Assembly: GCA_900318345.1 (NCBI GenBank)
Contig: ONKD01000006.1
Location: forward strand, 1-64,000
DNA: 64,000 nucleotides
Reading direction: 5' to 3'
Source: an uncultured Prevotellaceae bacterium
GTDB lineage: Bacteria > Bacteroidota > Bacteroidia > Bacteroidales > Muribaculaceae
Notes under the pieces: model-generated
Told to the model about the DNA's origin: nothing
The model's database searches: none
Seen by the model: the letters and a program-made list of their open reading frames with translations, nothing else
Translations under genes and position numbers: made by a program
In this document: piece after piece, positions 9,226 through 16,609 of the stretch
How positions within the stretch are numbered: the first letter of the stretch is position 1
Layout: every line of letters starts with the position of its first letter

Positions 9226-11133
9226 ATGAAACTTTTGAAATCAATTATACTGTGCGGTTTGGGAGTCGCAGCATTGTCGCTGACCTCGTGCAACGACTGG
9301 CTGGATGTGAACACCGATCCCGATAACCCTTCAGACCAGATCGTGAGCTATGATCAGCGTCTGGCGCACCTTGAGTTCTATTCTAATAGCGCTCACCAAT
9401 TTGCTGACTGGCGCACCAACTTCATTACTGGTGACTGGACCCGTTACTACAATGGTGGAACTTACTGGCACATGTCCTACTGGAATCCCCAGACGGGTGC
9501 CGTGACCACCTCCTATCAGTGGTTCTTTGTCGGCGCCTATGCCAACATCGTTGACATGTACAACAAGGCTATGGCCGCCGACGACAAGAAGTTTGCAGGT
9601 ATCGCTCGACTGATGAAGGCTTATGGCTTCATGCTCATGACCGACCTTCACGGTGAGATGCCCTATACCGAGGCTGGTGGTATCGAGGCTCTGCCTCACT
9701 ACGACACAGGCCGCACCATCTTCATGGGCTGTATCAACGACATCGAGGAGGCTATCGCTCTGCTCGAGGAAGGCCGCAGCCAGACAGGCGCTGAGTTTGC
9801 TAATTTGGCATCGGTTGACTGGTGGAACCAGGGTAATGTTGACAAGTGGATCAAGTTGGCCTACTTCCTGAAAGCCCGCTGGTTGCTCAAGCTCACCAAG
9901 AAGGGTCCTGGCAGCTACAAGGATGGCAAGTATGATGCTAACGAGATTCTCGCATGCCTTGACAAGGCCATGCAGAGCAATGCCGACAACACCATCATCT
10001 ACCACACCGATGACAACGGTGCTACCCACGACGTACTGGGTTGGGATGAGCCTGTTGACTACTCACCCTTGTATTCAGTGTGCGGTATGAATGCCGGTTA
10101 CATGGTGACCAAGATGCTTTATGACAACCTGACTAACTTTGGTGGTTATGGCGTCGAGGATCCCCGTGCTGACCACATCATCCCCTGGGCTTACAGCGAG
10201 AAGGGCGAGAACACGCCCGCCGAGATCAAGTGGATTGGCAACTGGCGTCGTTCGCTGGGTGTTGACATGGCTTCGGGTATCAACCAGGCTGGTGGCCCCC
10301 TGCGTGCCGCTTACACCACATCGGCTGTTGAGAAAGGCCCCGAGGGCAACAAGAAGACCTTCCTGCACTGGTACATCAACGACAACAACCCCGACCGTTG
10401 GGGTGATACCGTCTATGTAGAGTGCACCAGCGAGTCTAAGGGTTATGCTGGCAAGAAGGACCTGCTCTATCGCCGTGGTGGTGCTGATGTTGAGGGTTCC
10501 AAGGAGTCAGGATCATACTACTCCCGCGTGAGCTCGCCCACCTATGTTGGCACTTATGCCGAGTGCTGCCTGATCCGTGCCGAGGTTCTCTTCAACCAGG
10601 GCCAGAAGGCTGCCGCATTTGAAGCCTACAAGAAGGGTATCCAGGCTAGCATCGAGTTGATGAACCAGAAACTGAACGCTTGGGTTTCAGAGGATCCCAG
10701 CCTCGCCGACTGCCCGTCGTTCACCCCGATTCAGCAAGAGGCTATCGACAACTTCTTGAACAATGGTATCGGTAATGCCGGTGACATCACCCTGGGCCAC
10801 ATCCTGACCCAGAAGCGTATCGCCCTTAACTTCTCGGTTGAGATCTGGAACGATATGCGCCGCTATGACTTTGATCCCAACCTGTTCTTCGGTTGGCACA
10901 TCCCCGCTTATCACGCATTTGTAGCCGCTGCCACCAGGGGTATCCCCGAGGGCAAGCAGTTCCGCCGCTGGCGTCAGTGCTCACACGAGTATAACTACAA
11001 TGCAGCCAACTTGCAGGCCATCGGTGCCCAGGTTCCTGGTGCTGTGATGACCAAGGACGGTAAGGAGAACCGCTGGAATGAGGATGATGAGGTCTGGACG
11101 ATTCCCGTATGGTGGGATAGCGACCAGGAGTAA
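9226..11133 (+). CDS. SusD-like outer-membrane lipoprotein
   Basis: Partner lipoprotein of the SusC-like channel at 5279. 635 residues. The N-terminus MKLLKSIILCGLG leads to a LTSC lipobox with Cys at about residue 22; the next residues NDWLDVNTDPDNPS are characteristic of the SusD-like group with an early Asn-Thr-Asp-Pro segment (SusD-like_2). The helical core includes a WFFVGAYANIVDMYNKA helix and a MTDLHGEMPYTEA segment, and near the C-terminus ILTQKRIALNFSVEIWNDMR, a well-conserved SusD motif. Expected to be lipidated and held at the cell surface over the barrel. The gene is the last of its unit and is followed by a strong terminator hairpin. Nothing in context reveals the ligand. Confidence 0.93.
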   Translation: MKLLKSIILCGLGVAALSLTSCNDWLDVNTDPDNPSDQIVSYDQRLAHLEFYSNSAHQFADWRTNFITGDWTRYYNGGTYWHMSYWNPQTGAVTTSYQWFFVGAYANIVDMYNKAMAADDKKFAGIARLMKAYGFMLMTDLHGEMPYTEAGGIEALPHYDTGRTIFMGCINDIEEAIALLEEGRSQTGAEFANLASVDWWNQGNVDKWIKLAYFLKARWLLKLTKKGPGSYKDGKYDANEILACLDKAMQSNADNTIIYHTDDNGATHDVLGWDEPVDYSPLYSVCGMNAGYMVTKMLYDNLTNFGGYGVEDPRADHIIPWAYSEKGENTPAEIKWIGNWRRSLGVDMASGINQAGGPLRAAYTTSAVEKGPEGNKKTFLHWYINDNNPDRWGDTVYVECTSESKGYAGKKDLLYRRGGADVEGSKESGSYYSRVSSPTYVGTYAECCLIRAEVLFNQGQKAAAFEAYKKGIQASIELMNQKLNAWVSEDPSLADCPSFTPIQQEAIDNFLNNGIGNAGDITLGHILTQKRIALNFSVEIWNDMRRYDFDPNLFFGWHIPAYHAFVAAATRGIPEGKQFRRWRQCSHEYNYNAANLQAIGAQVPGAVMTKDGKENRWNEDDEVWTIPVWWDSDQE

Positions 11134-11154
11134 TCCCCCACTCTATCCATTAAT

Positions 11155-11197
11155 AACAACGTCCGCCGAGGCCTATCGCCCCGGCGGCGTTGTTTTT
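11155..11197 (+). terminator. Rho-independent terminator after susC2-susD2
   Basis: AACAACGtCCGCCG (11155-11168) pairs with CGGCGGCGTTGTT (11183-11195), with one bulged base, and a short T run follows. It lies 22 nt after the SusD-like stop codon. Confidence 0.8.
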
Positions 11198-11244
11198 GTG
11201 GATGGGAAATCATGGTGCAGTAATGATAAAAAAGGGCTGATTGT

Positions 11245-11274
11245 TTTGATTGAGCGGGATTTGCAGTATCTTTG
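11245..11274 (+). promoter_or_regulatory. Promoter of nadK
   Basis: -33 element TTTG (11245-11248), 18-nt gap, -7 element TATCTTTG (11267-11274). Only five bases separate the -7 element from the ATG at 11280, so the transcript probably starts at or next to the start codon. Confidence 0.7.
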
Positions 11275-11279
11275 TACTC

Positions 11280-12146
11280 ATGAAACAGTTGGTGATATTT
11301 GGAAACACCTATCATAAGGGTGATATCAAGCGCGTGTTGGGCTTGCTCGACCACTTGCGGCATCAGGGTTTGGAAGTGGCTGTTGAGCGTGACTATCTGG
11401 AGTACTTGAGGACCTCGGGCGAGGCGGTTGACCTGCCGTCGTTTGAGGCACAGTCGGTGCCCATGGCCGACATGGCGCTGTCGCTGGGCGGTGATGGCAC
11501 ATTCCTGACGACGGTGATGTGGGTGTCGCGGCTGGGAATGCCCATCCTGGGGGTGAACCTGGGCCATCTGGGCTATTTGACCGCTGGCGGCCTTGACGAG
11601 CATGGCAACATGATTGACGATGTGCTGGCAGGCAATTACCACATTGAGGAGCGCACGATGCTTCAGGTGGCCTGTGATGCCGTGGAGATTGCCCACCCGT
11701 GGGCATTGAACGAGATTGCTATCCTGCGCCATGACACATCATCGATGCTCGACATGGAGACGCGGCTGCGGGGGCATGAGTTGACGACTTACCGTGGTGA
11801 CGGACTGATTGTGAGTACGCCCACCGGCTCGACGGCCTATAACATGAGCGTTGGAGGGCCTATCCTGGAGCCCACGACGTCGTGCCTGGTGCTGTCGCCC
11901 ATCTCTCCCCACTCGTTGACGATGCGGCCGCTGGTGGTGAGCGATGACAGCGAGATTGTGGTAAGGACCCACTCGCGGGCTGACCATTACGAGGTGAGTA
12001 TCGACGGGGAGGTGACGCTGTGCCCCACGGGCTCGTCGCTGACCATCACCCGCGCGCCCTATTGCGCCCGCGTCGTGCAGCGCATGGGCAACAACTTTGC
12101 CAGCACCCTGCGCCAGAAACTGCTGTGGGGTACCGACCAGCGCTAA
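11280..12146 (+). CDS. nadK: NAD kinase
   Basis: ATP-dependent phosphorylation of NAD+ to NADP+ in the cytoplasm. 288 residues, normal for the family. Visible motifs: the catalytic GGDG in LGGDGTFLTTV, the glycine-rich VNLGHLGYLT, the substrate-contacting NE in ALNEIAIL, and the PTGSTAYNMSVGGPI loop, in the usual order. The ATG at 11280 (MKQLVIFGNTYHKG) is chosen; an in-frame TTG 30 nt upstream would fall ahead of the promoter's predicted start point. Single-gene unit with its own promoter, converging on the glycosyltransferase gene at 12211. Confidence 0.96.
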   Translation: MKQLVIFGNTYHKGDIKRVLGLLDHLRHQGLEVAVERDYLEYLRTSGEAVDLPSFEAQSVPMADMALSLGGDGTFLTTVMWVSRLGMPILGVNLGHLGYLTAGGLDEHGNMIDDVLAGNYHIEERTMLQVACDAVEIAHPWALNEIAILRHDTSSMLDMETRLRGHELTTYRGDGLIVSTPTGSTAYNMSVGGPILEPTTSCLVLSPISPHSLTMRPLVVSDDSEIVVRTHSRADHYEVSIDGEVTLCPTGSSLTITRAPYCARVVQRMGNNFASTLRQKLLWGTDQR

Positions 12147-12147
12147 A

Positions 12148-12180
12148 AGTTACGGCCACGCTAGGGGCGTGACCGTACTT
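12148..12180. terminator. Hairpin between convergent nadK and glycosyltransferase genes
   Basis: AAGTtACGGcCACGC pairs with GCGTGaCCGTaCTT around a short loop. It sits directly after the nadK stop in a 64-bp convergent gap and may terminate both directions. The T run is weak. Confidence 0.5.
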
Positions 12181-12210
12181 AGTTTATTATCAAGTGATTA
12201 TTTTCGAGTT

Positions 12211-13359
12211 TTAACGCTGATAGAGGCGGCGGTGCATGAGCACTGATCGATAGATGTGTATCATGTGATCGGCCAACTCCTTGCCAGTGAAGCGCTCGGT
12301 GTTCTCGCGAGCTGCCTTGAGCAAAGCTATGCGCTTGTTCTCATCCTCCAGGATTTCGCTGAGCTGATCGGCTCCATCACCAAAGTTGTCATAGTAGATG
12401 GCGCCGTCGCCACCGAACTCGCGAGCCTTGGCCGAATCCTTGCAGATGACCAAAGCGCCACTGCGCTGGGCGTTGATGATCTTGTAGTTGTCGCGAATGC
12501 GTTCAGTGTTGGGGATGATGACGGCCTGGGCCATCTTAGCCACGGCGGTGAGGTCGTTGTGGTGGATTTTATCGACCTGCTTGAAGCGGTGGAAGATGTG
12601 CAGGTCATGGGCCTGCTCCTTGACGACGTTGTCAAAGTGTGTGGTGCGGTAGCCGAGCATCACGATCGAAATCTTGCGGTTGCGCAACTCGTGAATGAGC
12701 TGCATGGCCTCCTTGAGGTTGTCGTCCTTGTCGAGGCGTCCCTTGTAGAGAATAAACTTCTCAGGCAGATGATACTTTTCACGGATGATCTCGAACATGT
12801 TCTCGGGGACAGAATCGTCACAGCCCGCAAAGTAGCAGGGATGTACGACCTCGACGTTATCAGGGTTGACGTGGTAGTGGTCGATGATAATCTGACGGTC
12901 CTCCTCGTTGAGCGCGATGACGCGCTTAGCAATCTTGCAGGACTTGCGTGCCCGGCGCTGCATGTACATCCTATCGGCCCAATTCTTAGCTGACTTGTAC
13001 AGGGGGTCGGTCATCGTGAATACGGTAGGGAAACTGCTGCCGGCAAATCCTGAAGCGATGCCGTCGTCAATACCATGGAAGGTGTTGACGCCGTGAGCCT
13101 TGGCCGACTTGACGATACCGTTGTTGAAATACCACCTGGTCTTGTAGTGGATGTAGGAGCGCGGGAATTTCACACGCACGCTCTTATCGTTATACAACTC
13201 GGTCAATCGCTTGTTCCTGGTGCTGCTTTGCTTGGGCGAATACAGGATATAATAGTTGTCGGGATAATATGTGGACAAAGCCTTGATAAGGATACGCCCA
13301 TAGTAAGACGTATCGGTATTCTCCATGACTATCTTGCGGCCACCATAACCTACTACCAT
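12211..13359 (-). CDS. Glycosyltransferase, GT-B fold (GT4-like)
   Basis: Putative sugar transferase using a nucleotide-sugar donor; acceptor unknown. 382 residues with no signal peptide or membrane segment. The C-terminal half carries the recognisable GT4-like pattern: FILYKGRLDKDDNLKEAMQLI at about 203-222 (the usual position of the 'Y-x-G-R-l-x-x-x-K' strand) and NTERIRDNYKIINAQRSG at about 284-301 with GALVICKDSA after it, corresponding to the donor-binding region. The N-terminal half (GYGGRKIVMENTDTSYYGRI) is poorly conserved. Likely acts on cell-surface glycans, but nothing adjacent confirms it. It is a single gene with its own promoter about 60 bp upstream. Confidence 0.8.
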   Translation of the reverse strand: MVVGYGGRKIVMENTDTSYYGRILIKALSTYYPDNYYILYSPKQSSTRNKRLTELYNDKSVRVKFPRSYIHYKTRWYFNNGIVKSAKAHGVNTFHGIDDGIASGFAGSSFPTVFTMTDPLYKSAKNWADRMYMQRRARKSCKIAKRVIALNEEDRQIIIDHYHVNPDNVEVVHPCYFAGCDDSVPENMFEIIREKYHLPEKFILYKGRLDKDDNLKEAMQLIHELRNRKISIVMLGYRTTHFDNVVKEQAHDLHIFHRFKQVDKIHHNDLTAVAKMAQAVIIPNTERIRDNYKIINAQRSGALVICKDSAKAREFGGDGAIYYDNFGDGADQLSEILEDENKRIALLKAARENTERFTGKELADHMIHIYRSVLMHRRLYQR

Positions 13360-13419
13360 AATGTATCTCTATTTTTCGTTTGTATAGTTCTTGATTTGGA
13401 AAGTGTTCCTAAAAACGTG

Positions 13420-13427
13420 CAAATTTA
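13420..13427 (-). promoter_or_regulatory. Promoter -7 element for glycosyltransferase gene
   Basis: TAAATTTG read on the minus strand, 60 nt before the ATG at 13359. No clear -33 element is seen. Confidence 0.5.
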
Positions 13428-13480
13428 CAATATATTTTTCTTTTCTATACCTTTTTATCGGCATTTTTCTCAAAATGAGT

Positions 13481-13488
13481 TAACTTTG
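13481..13488 (+). promoter_or_regulatory. Promoter -7 element for the DUF4923-like gene
   Basis: TAACTTTG, 19 nt before the ATG at 13508. Confidence 0.55.
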
Positions 13489-13507
13489 CGTCAAAAAATG
13501 AGGAAAT

Positions 13508-14113
13508 ATGATGAAGAATATTCTGATGATTCTGTGTGTCGCTGCCGCGTTTTTATCGTGCTCGACCCACAAGCAGACTGACATTTACAACCTGAGCCCC
13601 GACGATGTGTTTGTACTCAATGAGAGCGATATTGCTCGCGAGACCTGGTTGATAAACAACACCATCAAGGGTGAGTGGACCTATAGCGGTCCCAGTGTTG
13701 ACGTGAGCGGCAAGAACGTCTTGGCTGGTCTGGGCAAGCCGCTGGCTAAGAGTAAGTTGAAAAAGAAACTCAAGGAGGCCTACAAGAAGATGGGGCTTAC
13801 CAAAATCAAGCCACAATTTGCTTTTGACCCTGACGGGACGTGCACGATCCAGATTCTGGGCAGGAAAGTCAAGGGCACTTACAACTACAACCCCGATCTG
13901 GAGAAAATCACCATGAAGTGGCATGGTGTGCCTGTGACTGCAAAACTCAAGCGTGATGGTAAGAAGAAGTTGCACCTCACCTTTGATGCCGACAAACTGT
14001 TGTCGCTCATCTCGCTGGTGAGCAGCTTCAGCGACAGTTCTACCGTCAAGGCGCTGGGAACACTCATCGATAACTATGATGACGTGTTGATAGGCTTTGA
14101 ACTCAAGAAGTAG
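13508..14113 (+). CDS. Lipoprotein of the DUF4923 type
   Basis: Exported lipoprotein of unknown function, 201 residues. Signal peptide with lipobox FLSC (Cys at about residue 18). The mature part resembles the DUF4923 family of Bacteroidales: an early NNTIKGEWTYSGPSV segment, then FDPDGTCTIQILGRKVKGTY and YNPDLEKITMKW, alternating strands that suggest a lipocalin-like or beta-rich fold, and a C-terminal helix (LLSLISLVSSF) ending in FELKK. Start could also be the second ATG at 13511. Own promoter and a strong terminator follow, so it is a single-gene unit. The family name is from memory of its pattern and should be treated as probable. Confidence 0.75.
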   Translation: MMKNILMILCVAAAFLSCSTHKQTDIYNLSPDDVFVLNESDIARETWLINNTIKGEWTYSGPSVDVSGKNVLAGLGKPLAKSKLKKKLKEAYKKMGLTKIKPQFAFDPDGTCTIQILGRKVKGTYNYNPDLEKITMKWHGVPVTAKLKRDGKKKLHLTFDADKLLSLISLVSSFSDSSTVKALGTLIDNYDDVLIGFELKK

Positions 14114-14142
14114 CTAGCGCACACAGCGTGTTACAACATAGT

Positions 14143-14180
14143 GGGTCCCAAGAACTGTAACCGGTTCTTGGGACCCTTAT
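14143..14180. terminator. Strong bidirectional terminator hairpin
   Basis: GGGTCCCAAGAAC (14143-14155) pairs perfectly with GTTCTTGGGACCC (14164-14176) around an eight-base loop, followed by TTATTAATT. It lies between two convergent genes, 30 nt after one stop and 21 nt after the other. Confidence 0.85.
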
Positions 14181-14200
14181 TAATTACTCAAGCCTTGTCG

Positions 14201-14815
14201 TTAACGGCGACGGGTCACATCCCTCATGTGCTGCTTGCCCTCGTTGACAGCTTGTTTCTTGTTCATCATGCCGGGCTGGCTTTTGCTCCCGGGCTGGCTC
14301 TTAGATGGGCCCATTCTAGGATACATGCCACTGGGTTGGGGCTGCGACTTGCTCTCGGGAGCCCCAAAGGTGCGTCCACTGTAAGCGCTGTGGTCAAAGT
14401 AGCGGTTCGAGCCCTTGTAAACCTGATATCCGGGAGGAGCCGCATAGTAGAATCGGTCCTTGGGATAGCGGTTATAGACTGTAAAGACAAACTTCTTGTT
14501 TTGCCACGAGATGGGGCGGTAGAAGTAATCCATCGTCATGTAGAGGTTGTACTGCACGGGCGACAACACATAGCGCAGCTCGTTGTTACGGCGTGTCCAA
14601 AAAGTGCCAAAGATGTCGTCATACACGTCAACACACATGATGTAGTCGATGTTGATTTCATACACGGCATTGTATTGGTCGTAGCTAAGTCCAAGCTCAT
14701 AGGCCATCTTATCGGTCAAGAAGAAAGCTTGGTCGCGCGCCGATTTGTAGCTCATCGCGTTGGCGGCTGTCCCGAGGGTCAGCACTGCCACCATTGTTAA
14801 GATAAACCGTTTCAT
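14201..14815 (-). CDS. Secreted protein of unknown function
   Basis: 204 residues with a Sec signal peptide (MKRFILTMVAVLTLGTAANA, cleavage after ANA). The mature domain has aromatic-rich helices (ELGLSYDQYNAVYEINIDY, NLYMTMDYFYRPI), a pattern seen in small Bacteroidales periplasmic proteins, followed from about residue 140 by a low-complexity, basic tail rich in Ser, Gln, Pro, Gly and Lys with repeated SKSQPG units (GPSKSQPG, GSKSQPG), ending in RDVTRRR. I do not recognise a named family. The basic tail could bind nucleic acid, lipopolysaccharide or cell wall, but that is a guess. Single gene with its own promoter. Confidence 0.7.
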   Translation of the reverse strand: MKRFILTMVAVLTLGTAANAMSYKSARDQAFFLTDKMAYELGLSYDQYNAVYEINIDYIMCVDVYDDIFGTFWTRRNNELRYVLSPVQYNLYMTMDYFYRPISWQNKKFVFTVYNRYPKDRFYYAAPPGYQVYKGSNRYFDHSAYSGRTFGAPESKSQPQPSGMYPRMGPSKSQPGSKSQPGMMNKKQAVNEGKQHMRDVTRRR

Positions 14816-14854
14816 AGTGCGTAAGTTTTATTCGTTATTAAATGTTTGTTGCCC

Positions 14855-14886
14855 CAAAATTAGTTTTAATGATATTTTGCTGCAAA
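14855..14886 (-). promoter_or_regulatory. Promoter of the secreted-protein gene
   Basis: Read on the minus strand: TTTG (14886-14883), 20-nt gap, TAATTTTG (14862-14855). The ATG is 39 nt downstream. Confidence 0.65.
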
Positions 14887-15078
14887 TTTTTTAGACAAAT
14901 ATTTATAAATAATCGACTAATTACCCCTATCAGTGCATATCCTGTGCCAATCTGGCCCTGCTATCCCGATGCTGGCAGTAATTCAAGACCAAGGGCCGAT
15001 ATTTGACGTTTAAAAGCTGAAAAAAACCGAAATTCTGAATTTTGGTCACTCATCACCCCAAATATCATGGTTTATTTG

Positions 15079-15086
15079 TATTTTTG
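15079..15086 (+). promoter_or_regulatory. Promoter -7 element for the GH3-family gene
   Basis: TATTTTTG, with only five bases before the ATG at 15092. As at nadK, this predicts a transcript with almost no leader. Confidence 0.55.
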
Positions 15087-15091
15087 CCAGC

Positions 15092-16609
15092 ATGATTGAT
15101 TTCACGCCATTGTTACGCAACCATTTCTTGGGGCGCTTGCGACAGCAGGTGCGCTACATTGACCATGCCGATGCAGTGCAGCAGGGAGAACTGGTGCGCC
15201 TCGTCGAGAAGGCGGCATTGACGCGCATCGGGCGCAAATATGACTTCTCGTCAATCAGGACCTATCGCCAGTTTGCCTCAACCCTGCCCCTCTATAGTTA
15301 CGAGAATCTACAGCCACAGATCATGAGGATGATCAATGGTGCTAAAGACGAATTGTGGCCAGGACGTTGCATCAACTTTGCGCAGTCATCAGGCACGAGC
15401 GACGGGCGCAGCAAGTACATCCCCATCACGCGAGAGTCGTTTAGCTGGAATCATTATCAAGGTAGCAGCGACGTGGTGTCCCACTACCTGAACTTGAATC
15501 CGTCGAGCCGCATTTTTTCGGGCAAGGCGCTGATTCTAGGGGGCAGTTTTTCCACCCGCTTGCAGGTGCCGCGCGGTGTGAGGGTTGGTGACTTGAGCGC
15601 CAACCTCATCGAGAATATGAATCCGCTGGCCAATCTGGTGCGCATTCCTGACCGCCGCGTGGCGCTCATGGAGGACTGGGTCGAGAAGTTGCCCTTATTG
15701 GTTGAGGCAAGCATCGACCAGAACGTGACTAACCTGAGTGGTGTACCCTCATGGTTTCTCACCGTGCTCAAGGAAGTGCTGAAACGCACGGGCAAGTCGA
15801 GCGTCCACGAGGTGTGGCCCAATTTGGAGGTCTTTTTCCATGGTGGCATCGCTTTTGAGCCCTATCGCCAGCAATATGAGGCGATCTGTGACATGAGCAA
15901 GATGCATTTCCTTGATACCTACAATGCCAGTGAAGGCTTCTTTGCCGTGCAGAGCGACTGGGACAGCGAGGCGATGCTATTGCTGCTGGACGTGGGCGTG
16001 TTCTATGAGTTCCTGCCCGTTGAGGAGAGTGACAGTGACACACCCGAGGTCTATCCCATTTGGGAAGTTGAGAAGGGGCGTACCTATGAGTTGATTATCA
16101 CGGCTGCCAACGGCCTGTGGCGCTATCGCCTCGGCGACACTGTGACTATTGAACAACTTAACCCATTGAAAATCACCATTGCAGGTCGAACCCACAGCTT
16201 CATCAACGCCTTTGGCGAGGAATTGATGGTACATAATGCCGACCACGCCATCACACAGGCATCCCAACAAACTGGTGCCGAGGTGCTCAACTACACGGCA
16301 GCTCCAGTCTATACCCACGACGGCGAGCGCGGTCATCACCAGTGGCTCATCGAGTTTGCCCATGAACCGCAGGACAAGGAACGGTTTATGCAGCTGCTCG
16401 ACCAGCACCTGCGTGAGGTGAACAGCGACTACGATGCCAAGCGCACTGGCGATATCTTCCTTGCAGCGCCATCACTCGTTGTTGCACCAGCGGGCCTGTT
16501 TGACCGTTGGCTGGCCTCAACCGGCAAGTTAGGAGGCCAACGCAAGGTGCCGCGCTTGAACAACAACCGCAAAATCATCGAACAGATGCTTCAACTCATG
16601 GAAAAATGA
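15092..16609 (+). CDS. GH3-family acyl-adenylating enzyme
   Basis: 505 residues, the usual length of bacterial GH3 proteins (named for plant auxin-conjugating enzymes of the adenylate-forming superfamily). The ATP-binding signature SSGTSDGRSKYIP is at 99-111. Further conserved features are a FHGGIAFEPYR segment (about 250), the YNASEGFFAVQ motif (about 278) and LWRYRLGDTVTI with TIAGRTHSFINAFGEEL (about 345-375). The family adenylates a carboxylic acid and passes it to an amine or amino acid; the bacterial substrates are mostly unknown. Its stop codon overlaps the next start (ATGA at 16606-16609), so it is translationally coupled to the phosphatase-fold membrane enzyme. Substrate cannot be inferred from the sequence. 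Confidence 0.9.
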   Translation: MIDFTPLLRNHFLGRLRQQVRYIDHADAVQQGELVRLVEKAALTRIGRKYDFSSIRTYRQFASTLPLYSYENLQPQIMRMINGAKDELWPGRCINFAQSSGTSDGRSKYIPITRESFSWNHYQGSSDVVSHYLNLNPSSRIFSGKALILGGSFSTRLQVPRGVRVGDLSANLIENMNPLANLVRIPDRRVALMEDWVEKLPLLVEASIDQNVTNLSGVPSWFLTVLKEVLKRTGKSSVHEVWPNLEVFFHGGIAFEPYRQQYEAICDMSKMHFLDTYNASEGFFAVQSDWDSEAMLLLLDVGVFYEFLPVEESDSDTPEVYPIWEVEKGRTYELIITAANGLWRYRLGDTVTIEQLNPLKITIAGRTHSFINAFGEELMVHNADHAITQASQQTGAEVLNYTAAPVYTHDGERGHHQWLIEFAHEPQDKERFMQLLDQHLREVNSDYDAKRTGDIFLAAPSLVVAPAGLFDRWLASTGKLGGQRKVPRLNNNRKIIEQMLQLMEK

